Below are positions 5,562-10,356 of a stretch of DNA of 10,356 nt, piece after piece. The DNA comes from Gammaproteobacteria bacterium (GTDB lineage: Bacteria > Pseudomonadota > Gammaproteobacteria > Coxiellales > Coxiellaceae). Made by a program: the position numbers and the translations under genes. Positions within the stretch are counted from its first letter, which is position 1; each line of letters begins with the position of its first letter. The stretch covers positions 1 to 10,356 of the forward strand of contig JAJFJO010000403.1 of the NCBI GenBank assembly GCA_021774015.1, given 5' to 3'. Below the pieces are notes generated by a model that saw only the letters and a program-made list of their open reading frames with translations, was not told the origin of the DNA and made no database searches.

Positions 5562-7460
5562 TTAACTTGGAGCAGGAAGTGTGACCTTGCTAGCCTGAGC
5601 AGTTTGATCTTGAAGGTTCTCTTGCTTTAGCTCGTTAAAATAAAAATCAGTAAATTTTCGTGCAGCTTCATCCGCATAAGACGCATGCTCGACAACGATG
5701 GCAACAGCAATTTTTGGGTTTTTTACCGGTGCAAACATAATAAATAAATGGTTGTTGCGTAGACGTTTGGGAATGTTGGTTCGGCTGCGCTCTTCATCAC
5801 GTTGTTTACCATAGACCTGTGCGGTGCCAGTTTTTGCGGCAACGCTATAACCTGGGTGTCGTCCAAAATAAACAGCTGTTCCATGTGGGTTTCTAACAAC
5901 ATCTTCCATTGCGCGGATTACCGTTCGCCAAATTTTCGAGTTATGCAGTACTATAGGTTTGTCTGCAATAGGTTGTTTCAATACTGCTTCTCCGTTGGGC
6001 AGAATGGATCTTAATAATAAATGCGGAATATAACGTTTGCCATGTTCTGCAAGAGTTGCAGTGGCAACGGCTAGCTGCAAAGGCGTTGCTAATAAATAGC
6101 CTTGGCCGATACCCGTTACAATGGCATCTCCTTCATACCAAGGTTTGCCGCGGGCACCCATTTTCCACTGTGGTGTGGGTACATTGCCAGGTAACTCTTC
6201 AGGCATATCTAACCCTGTAATGGTGCCAAAGCCAAACATATCGAGTGTTTGATCCATGCGATCGATGCCGCTATTGGCGGCAAGGTTATAGAAATACGTA
6301 TCGCAAGAAACCATAATTGCTTTATTGAGGTTTACCCAACCATGGCCATTGTATTTCCAGTCATGATAAATATGCTTGGTATTAGGTAACTGAAAATGAC
6401 CAGGATCATAAATTGTGTAATTAGGTGTGATAACGCCGTCGTTTAAACCACCAACAGCAAAGAAGGGTTTGATAGTGGAACCCGGTGCATATAAGCCACG
6501 AATTGCTCGATCGTATAAGGGGTTGCCAGGTGCATGTAATAATTTTTGATAATCTGCTGTGCTTAAACCATTAACAAATAAGTTAGGGTCGTAGTTCGGT
6601 TTAGTAACCAATGCTAAAATTTCTCCCGTATTGGGCTGAATCGCAACGATAGCCCCATCGTTTTTATCGAGTAATTTCTCGCCATAGGCCTGTAGCTTAG
6701 CATCAAGCGTGAGGTAGATATTATTGCCAGGCGTCGCGGGGGTGCGTTTTAAAATACGAACGATATGGCCGCTAGCATTAACTTCAGCTTCGACAGCACC
6801 GACTTTCCCATGCAGTGCTGTTTCGTAATATTTCTCAATGCCGACTTTACCAATATCATCTGAAGGGCTGTAATTAGTAGCGCTAACTTTCTGTAGTTCT
6901 TGCGGGTTGATTCGCCCCACATAACCGACAGCATTTGCGACGGATTTCCCTCGAGGGTAATAACGCATCATGTGAGTTTGAATGGAGACACCCGGCAGCC
7001 GATAGTTGTTGATATAAATTTTAGCAACCTGTTGTTGAGTGAGTTTTAATTTCAAAGGCACGGGTTGGAAAGGACGAAACTCTCGCAAGCTGTGTTTGAA
7101 TAGCCTGATTTCCTTGGGTGTAATAGTGATTATTTTTGGGAGTAGTTGTAATAGCGCACTCATGTTTTTCACCCGCTCTGGAATAATATCTAAGCTGTAG
7201 ACAGGAATGTTTTTTGCAAGTAACACGCCATTTCGATCGAATATTAATCCTCGATTAGGTTCAACGGGAATCACATACATCAAATTTTGTCGGGATAGTG
7301 TCGAATACATTGTATGTTCGTTCACTTGCAGATAATACAGCCGAATGAAAATACACAATAAAAAAACAATCACAAAAACAAACGCAGCAATACTGCGGCG
7401 CGTAAATAAGGCAGCTTCTTGGCGGTGATTTTTTATGGTAAGTTTTTTATGTTTTGCCAT
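5562..7460 (-). CDS. mrdA: Penicillin-binding protein 2 (elongasome transpeptidase)
   Basis: Class B PBP that cross-links peptidoglycan with RodA during lateral-wall growth; target of mecillinam in E. coli. 632 residues, the family's usual length. One membrane anchor at about 22-44, then the pedestal/dimerisation domain (PNRGLIFDRNGVLLAKN at 68-84; YYPRGKSVANAVGYVGRI at 167-184). Transpeptidase motifs: STIK (328-331, S328 the acyl-enzyme serine), SCD (385-387) in the SxN/SxD position, and KTG (543-545). The C-terminus is rich in Gln and Ala and probably flexible. It starts 15 bp after rlmH, so the two are likely co-transcribed. Its usual partner rodA does not follow directly; the accessory block begins after its stop codon. 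Confidence 0.97.
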   Translation of the reverse strand: MAKHKKLTIKNHRQEAALFTRRSIAAFVFVIVFLLCIFIRLYYLQVNEHTMYSTLSRQNLMYVIPVEPNRGLIFDRNGVLLAKNIPVYSLDIIPERVKNMSALLQLLPKIITITPKEIRLFKHSLREFRPFQPVPLKLKLTQQQVAKIYINNYRLPGVSIQTHMMRYYPRGKSVANAVGYVGRINPQELQKVSATNYSPSDDIGKVGIEKYYETALHGKVGAVEAEVNASGHIVRILKRTPATPGNNIYLTLDAKLQAYGEKLLDKNDGAIVAIQPNTGEILALVTKPNYDPNLFVNGLSTADYQKLLHAPGNPLYDRAIRGLYAPGSTIKPFFAVGGLNDGVITPNYTIYDPGHFQLPNTKHIYHDWKYNGHGWVNLNKAIMVSCDTYFYNLAANSGIDRMDQTLDMFGFGTITGLDMPEELPGNVPTPQWKMGARGKPWYEGDAIVTGIGQGYLLATPLQLAVATATLAEHGKRYIPHLLLRSILPNGEAVLKQPIADKPIVLHNSKIWRTVIRAMEDVVRNPHGTAVYFGRHPGYSVAAKTGTAQVYGKQRDEERSRTNIPKRLRNNHLFIMFAPVKNPKIAVAIVVEHASYADEAARKFTDFYFNELKQENLQDQTAQASKVTLPAPS

Positions 7461-7475
7461 CGAAGTTTAATTCCA

Positions 7476-7943
7476 TCAACGGTGATAAGGGTGATGCATG
7501 AGTATACTCCATGCGCGATAAATTTGCTCGGCGACTAGGATTCGAACCAGAGGATGAGGCATGGTTAGTGCAGACAGCGACCAGGTCTCATGGGCTTTTT
7601 GAATGCATGCGTTAGATAAGCCTTCAGGGCCACCAATTAATAAGCTAATCGACTGGCTTTCATTGCGCCAGGCCTCGAGTTTATTCGATAAAGTTAGTGT
7701 GTCGAGCACTTTGCCTGTTCGTTCTAGTGCAATGATGCGATCTTGTGGGTTGATCACTTTTAAAATGTGTTCGCCTTCATGCTCAAGCAATTTGCTAATA
7801 TCGCTACCTTTGCGCCGCTTTTGTGCTGGCACTTCGGTGAGGTTTAAAGACATGTCACTAGGCAATCGCTCGGCATACGTTTGATAGCCGTCATTGACCC
7901 AGCTTGGCATGCGGGTTCCGACAGCAATCAGGTTAATGTGCAT
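7476..7943 (-). CDS. rlmH: 23S rRNA pseudouridine-1915 N3-methyltransferase RlmH
   Basis: SPOUT-class methyltransferase that modifies pseudouridine 1915 in helix 69 of 23S rRNA, using S-adenosylmethionine on the assembled 70S ribosome. At 155 residues it matches E. coli RlmH exactly in length. The trefoil-knot SAM site is seen as LLIGGPEGL (about 101-109) and LSALTMPHPLVRILVAEQIY (123-142), ending in SILMHHPYHR. The ATG lies three bases after the rsfS stop, so translation is likely coupled; mrdA follows after 15 bp. Confidence 0.97.
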   Translation of the reverse strand: MHINLIAVGTRMPSWVNDGYQTYAERLPSDMSLNLTEVPAQKRRKGSDISKLLEHEGEHILKVINPQDRIIALERTGKVLDTLTLSNKLEAWRNESQSISLLIGGPEGLSNACIQKAHETWSLSALTMPHPLVRILVAEQIYRAWSILMHHPYHR

Positions 7944-7946
7944 GGT

Positions 7947-8297
7947 TTAGCCTGCAGTATTTGAGCGCGCAGATTCAGTAACCGCCCAGAGTTTTTCGAG
8001 ATTATAATACTCACGAGCTTCTGGCAGCATGATGTGCACAACAACATCAGCAAAGTCGATAAGGATCCACTCGTTATCCTGCTCGCCTTCAACGCTAAGT
8101 GCGCGGATGCCTTGGTCGCGAGCGGTGCGCACTACCTTGCTAGCAAGAGTTCGCGCATGACGCGATGATGTGGCACTACAGATCACCATAAAATCAGTGA
8201 CATCTGTTAGGCTGGTGACATCGATTGGCTCGATATCCACACCTTTGTTTTCTTCTAAGATATTGATTGTTAATGATAATAATTCGTTTGGTGTCAT
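7947..8297 (-). CDS. rsfS: Ribosomal silencing factor RsfS
   Basis: Binds ribosomal protein L14 (uL14) and keeps the 50S subunit from joining 30S when nutrients are short. Family signature: DFMVICSATSSRHARTLA near the middle, and WILIDFADVVVHIMLPEARE followed by YYNLEKLW towards the C-terminus. I choose the ATG at 8297 (116 residues, MTPNELLS) because it fits the family N-terminus, has GAGG 12 bases upstream, and leaves a leader of about 26 bases from the candidate promoter. The ATG at 8315 would add six residues but leaves almost no leader and has no ribosome site. First gene of the rsfS-rlmH-mrdA run; nadD, which often precedes it, is absent here. Confidence 0.94.
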   Translation of the reverse strand: MTPNELLSLTINILEENKGVDIEPIDVTSLTDVTDFMVICSATSSRHARTLASKVVRTARDQGIRALSVEGEQDNEWILIDFADVVVHIMLPEAREYYNLEKLWAVTESARSNTAG

Positions 8298-8330
8298 TGT
8301 CCTATCTTGCCTCATTTGATTGAGTTGTGA

Positions 8331-8359
8331 ATGATATAGACAAAATGCGCCCAGGGCAA
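8331..8359 (-). promoter_or_regulatory. Candidate sigma-70 promoter for rsfS-rlmH-mrdA
   Basis: On the minus strand, TTGCCC (8354-8359), a 17-bp spacer and TATCAT (8331-8336): 4/6 and 5/6 matches. Transcription would start near 8324. It is the best promoter in the divergent gap and stands next to the AbrB-type repeats, so binding there could also affect this operon. Confidence 0.5.
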
Positions 8360-8374
8360 TGTCATGCTCTAAAA

Positions 8375-8417
8375 TATGGCATATTTTAAATTATGGTATA
8401 ACATAGTTTATGGCATA
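8375..8417 (+). promoter_or_regulatory. Three operator-like repeats before the AbrB-like gene
   Basis: TATGGCATA (8375-8383), TATGGTATA (8392-8400) and TATGGCATA (8409-8417) are spaced exactly 17 bp apart and sit directly in front of the antitoxin start. AbrB/MazE antitoxins usually repress their own promoters through short repeats like these, so this is probably the autoregulatory site. Confidence 0.65.
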
Positions 8418-8422
8418 AAAGC

Positions 8423-8584
8423 ATGGGTGCAATGATGGGCGAGTTTAGAACTAAAATAGGTGACGATGGTCGAGTGGTTATACCAGCGAGGTGCCGAAAA
8501 TTGATGCAGTTACAACCTGGTGATGAATTAGTCATCGAAGTGAAGGATAGAATGATGCGTATTTATACGCTAGCATGCTATTAA
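8423..8584 (+). CDS. AbrB/MazE/SpoVT-type antitoxin, truncated
   Basis: 53 residues covering a swapped-hairpin DNA-binding domain: EFRTKIGDDGRVVIPARCRK, then MQLQPGDELVIEVKDR and MRIYTL. GRVVIPA and QPGDE are hallmarks of SpoVT/AbrB domains. Related antitoxins usually continue 20-30 residues more to bind a toxin; here the reading ends ACY-stop. Shifting frame after the CTA codon would give HAIKALH before another stop, which resembles the usual continuation, so a one-base frameshift is likely. No PIN or other toxin gene follows. The start is uncertain: ATGs at 8423, 8432 and 8435 are all in frame, and the last (MGEF) fits the family well. It may still bind its operator without neutralising a toxin. 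Confidence 0.75.
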   Translation: MGAMMGEFRTKIGDDGRVVIPARCRKLMQLQPGDELVIEVKDRMMRIYTLACY

Positions 8585-8618
8585 AGCATTGCACTAAAGC
8601 ATTGCACTAAAGCATTGC
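8580..8618 (+). repeat. 13-bp tandem repeat, three units
   Basis: Three units of A(C/T)TAAAGCATTGC at 8580-8592, 8593-8605 and 8606-8618; the last two are identical. It begins over the stop codon of the AbrB-like gene and probably arose by slippage during that gene's decay. Confidence 0.8.
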
Positions 8619-8637
8619 GAGCGACTTTAAAACTAGC

Positions 8638-8865
8638 TTAATGAGAAAGTTTTAAGCCAGCATTTAGTACTTGCGCAATAAAGTTGTGCTGGGCGTAAAA
8701 ATTTTGTAATGAGCCTGTTTGATTGGGCACCAAATCAAGCAGCGAATCTATTAATGTTTCAGCTTCGTCAATTTGTTTTTGAGAGGGTGAGGCATTGCCA
8801 AATCTCTCTAGCAATCCAATTGCCAGGTAATTTACCCTATCTGGTTCAGATAATATTTTTGACAT
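8638..8865 (-). CDS. Small protein of unknown function
   Basis: 75 residues from the ATG at 8865 (MSKILSEPDR), which has GGAG eight bases upstream; an ATG at 8883 would add six residues and has no clear ribosome site. I do not recognise the family. It is acidic to neutral, with no membrane segment, signal peptide or cysteine, and looks largely helical (NYLAIGLLERFGN, then KQIDEAETLIDSLLDLVPNQ). It stands alone between the AbrB remnant and the aldolase gene. The good ribosome site and ordinary composition favour a real gene. Confidence 0.6.
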   Translation of the reverse strand: MSKILSEPDRVNYLAIGLLERFGNASPSQKQIDEAETLIDSLLDLVPNQTGSLQNFYAQHNFIAQVLNAGLKLSH

Positions 8866-8939
8866 AGTCTCATCTCCAAACATATTTCAAAACGAACCAT
8901 TAGCCATTGCAACCTAAGCAGCGTGCAAATGTAACATCT

Positions 8940-8966
8940 TCTATATTATGGTGAGATGAACGTCAA
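8940..8966 (-). promoter_or_regulatory. Weak promoter candidate for the small protein
   Basis: On the minus strand, TTGACG (8961-8966) and TATAGA (8940-8945) with a short 15-bp spacer. The spacing is poor, so this is only a possibility. Confidence 0.22.
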
Positions 8967-9035
8967 TGATATCCGGGAAAACCCGTAGAAGCGGTGAGGT
9001 GGCCAAAATTTGACATGCAAACAACTGCCTAATCG

Positions 9036-9058
9036 TATGTTTTTTATGAAAAACCATA
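9036..9058 (-). terminator. AT-rich hairpin after the aldolase gene
   Basis: Arms of 10 bases (9036-9045 and 9049-9058) pair with one mismatch around a three-base loop, just after the aldolase stop codon. It is poor in GC and lacks a separate U run, so a terminator role is doubtful. Confidence 0.25.
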
Positions 9059-9064
9059 TATTGG

Positions 9065-9739
9065 TCAATTACAAAACAATTCACCAATATCTTTTTTAGA
9101 ATAGGTGGCCCAGTCTTTTTGAAAGCTAGCAAGACTTTTTAGGGTGAGTGAGTGGTCCTCCATTAGTTCTTTATAGGCCGGTTCAGGCAATGTGATAGCG
9201 TGTACACCTTGTAAGAGGCAGTTGAGAATATGTTGCTTGCTTTTAATGGCGGCTGCCATTAATTTTAAAGAGCTGTTACGTATTTTAATACCAGATAGCA
9301 TGCTATTAATCACATCCGAAATATCAGGAACTACGTCTTCTATTCTTCCAAGGTAAGGCGCTGCATACTGAGCACCGGCAAGCATGCTGAGATACACTTG
9401 GCTCGTTTCAAATATTGCAGTTGCTAGAGTGGGGATTTTTTTTTCTGAAAGTTGTTTTATAACGCGTAATCCTACTTGATTAACGGGCACTTTTATAATA
9501 ATGCGTTCACTTAACTGATTTAAGCGTTCAGCTTGGTCTAACATAGCCTGCTCAGTGTCGGCAGTAACTTGCACAGCCACAAAGCCGGGTTGAATATCCA
9601 ATAACTGCTGTATTGTTTTGCTGGGAGAATCTTTCGCTTGGCTCAAAATGCTCGGATTGGTTGTCACGCCTGTTATGGTTAATTGCTGGTGAGCATTTTC
9701 TATGAGTGTAAAGTTGATTGTATCAAGCCACAGTTCCAT
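9065..9739 (-). CDS. fsa: Fructose-6-phosphate aldolase / transaldolase-family protein
   Basis: 224 residues, matching the short FSA/TalC group of class I aldolases and aligning end to end with E. coli FsaA as I recall it: MELWLDT at the start, GVTTNPSIL (24-32), IIIKVPV (80-86) with K83 as the Schiff-base lysine, IPTLATAIF (102-110), AGAQYAAPYLGRIED (121-135), CLLQGVHAITLP (174-185). Q57 in VAVQV sits where FSA has Gln and true transaldolases have Glu, favouring aldolase chemistry (dihydroxyacetone plus glyceraldehyde 3-phosphate giving fructose 6-phosphate); the exact substrate is not certain. The ATG has AGGAG six bases upstream, and that site lies in the last codons of the LuxR-type gene, two bases before it, so the pair is translationally coupled. 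Confidence 0.9.
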   Translation of the reverse strand: MELWLDTINFTLIENAHQQLTITGVTTNPSILSQAKDSPSKTIQQLLDIQPGFVAVQVTADTEQAMLDQAERLNQLSERIIIKVPVNQVGLRVIKQLSEKKIPTLATAIFETSQVYLSMLAGAQYAAPYLGRIEDVVPDISDVINSMLSGIKIRNSSLKLMAAAIKSKQHILNCLLQGVHAITLPEPAYKELMEDHSLTLKSLASFQKDWATYSKKDIGELFCN

Positions 9740-9741
9740 TA

Positions 9742-10347
9742 TTATCTCCTAGTGCCATCAGTTAAATTAATATCAAATGGGAAAATATTTTGAATGCTAA
9801 GCTTGCTTGTTACGCAACCCAGCTCAAATAAGGTATTGCATTTGAATTTAGCTTTAATGTTCTTAATATGTGTTTCCAGTGTGCGTTCAGATAGTTGAAG
9901 CTTTCGCGATATTTCAACAGGTTTGTTACCATCTTTCAACATGCCTAAAACTTCCATTTCTCTTCGGGTCAGATACAGATTGTCAAAATCATCACCCAAA
10001 TATAATCTAGTGACCTCTGTTTTTGTTAAAATATCACTAAGGTTTGCTTCATTTTTTAAGTCGTTTATATTCATATGAGAGAGTGATCTGATCGGTAATA
10101 TAAAACGATCATTTTCGGCCTGAACGATCAAATTCCTTGCTTTTTCTTTGAAGTGAGCAATAAAGCGGTAAAGAAAGCTAAGATGGTTTATTAGTAACTC
10201 TGGTGAAATGAAGTTGTTACATGTGGTTCCAAAGTGGAAAAAGTCGCAATACAGCTCTTGTGTTTGAGTTATTGTAAGGCCGTGGTCTATATCATGTGCA
10301 TGAGCTGCTGAGTAGACGGGTTCTCGGTTTAGCCTTGACCTAAAAAC
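9742..10347 (-). CDS. LuxR-type transcriptional regulator, 5' part missing or frameshifted
   Basis: The C-terminal LuxR helix-turn-helix is clear (about 9787-9975): LTRREMEVLGMLKDGNKPVE, ISRKLQLSERTLETHIKNIK. The nearest usable start, a TTG at 10131, would begin in the middle of a helix. The frame stays open for another 72 codons upstream and reads as sensible protein (HDIDHGLTITQTQELYCDFF, NHLSFLYRFIAHFKEKARNL), like the sensor half of LuxR regulators that have a ligand-binding domain. There is no ATG or GTG in that stretch, and an in-frame TAA stands at 10348-10350 beside a run of five T. The true gene therefore probably continues past the window edge in another frame, as a frameshifted pseudogene or through a sequencing error. 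It directly precedes the aldolase gene and may control it. Confidence 0.72.
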   Translation of the reverse strand, partial: VFRSRLNREPVYSAAHAHDIDHGLTITQTQELYCDFFHFGTTCNNFISPELLINHLSFLYRFIAHFKEKARNLIVQAENDRFILPIRSLSHMNINDLKNEANLSDILTKTEVTRLYLGDDFDNLYLTRREMEVLGMLKDGNKPVEISRKLQLSERTLETHIKNIKAKFKCNTLFELGCVTSKLSIQNIFPFDINLTDGTRR

Positions 10348-10356
10348 TTAACCATC

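Noticed and set aside
8974..8985. CGGG-AAAA-CCCG mini-hairpin in the gap before the aldolase gene
   Set aside because: Only four base pairs, no U run and no repeat partner in the window; the surrounding 8866-9064 gap otherwise shows no clear structure.
8941..9132. Minus-strand ORF of 63 codons overlapping the end of the aldolase gene
   Set aside because: It overlaps a well-supported gene in another frame and its sequence resembles no protein.

Overview
The window looks like a moderately AT-rich gammaproteobacterial chromosome. The core is the conserved cell-wall elongation cluster rsfS-rlmH-mrdA-rodA-mltB, all on the minus strand. A Coxiella/Legionella-like origin (Legionellales) is a low-confidence guess, based on the style of the LuxR-type regulator and the AbrB/MazE-like antitoxin; nothing here proves it.

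Layout, left to right. Positions 1-731 hold the start of mltB (cut by the window edge) and 762-1904 hold rodA, both minus. Positions 1905-5561 are a block of about 3.7 kb lying between rodA and mrdA, which normally adjoin. It carries two plus-strand genes: an AAA-type ATPase with a DUF4143-like C-terminal part (2558-3739) and a Fic-family protein with an N-terminal winged helix (4091-5467). Each gene has the same upstream design: a roughly 250-bp repeated block ending in ATGGGCGGTTC, then a gene-specific array of operator-like repeats, then the gene. The ATPase array is built on the palindrome CGGAGTGCACTCCG; the Fic array is built on TTGACGCG at a 30-31 bp spacing. A fifth copy of the ATPase-type palindrome sits alone after the Fic gene, at the junction with mrdA.

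Positions 5562-8297 hold mrdA (PBP2), rlmH and rsfS, tightly packed on the minus strand behind a candidate sigma-70 promoter at 8331-8359. Divergent from rsfS is a short AbrB/MazE-like antitoxin (8423-8584) with three operator-like repeats of 17-bp period in front. It seems to be truncated by a frameshift and has no toxin next to it. Then come a 13-bp tandem repeat, an unrecognised 75-residue protein (8638-8865, minus), a fructose-6-phosphate aldolase-like transaldolase-family gene (9065-9739, minus) and, translationally coupled upstream of it, a LuxR-type regulator (9742-10347, minus) whose 5' part is missing or frameshifted at the window edge.

Functionally, MrdA (transpeptidase) and RodA (glycosyltransferase) form the core lateral-wall synthase, MltB trims the wall, and RlmH and RsfS act on the ribosome. 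The inserted pair is accessory. Its modular build (repeat, private operator array, single gene), the Fic core with Gln in place of the catalytic His, and the break in an otherwise conserved operon are the most interesting points in the window.
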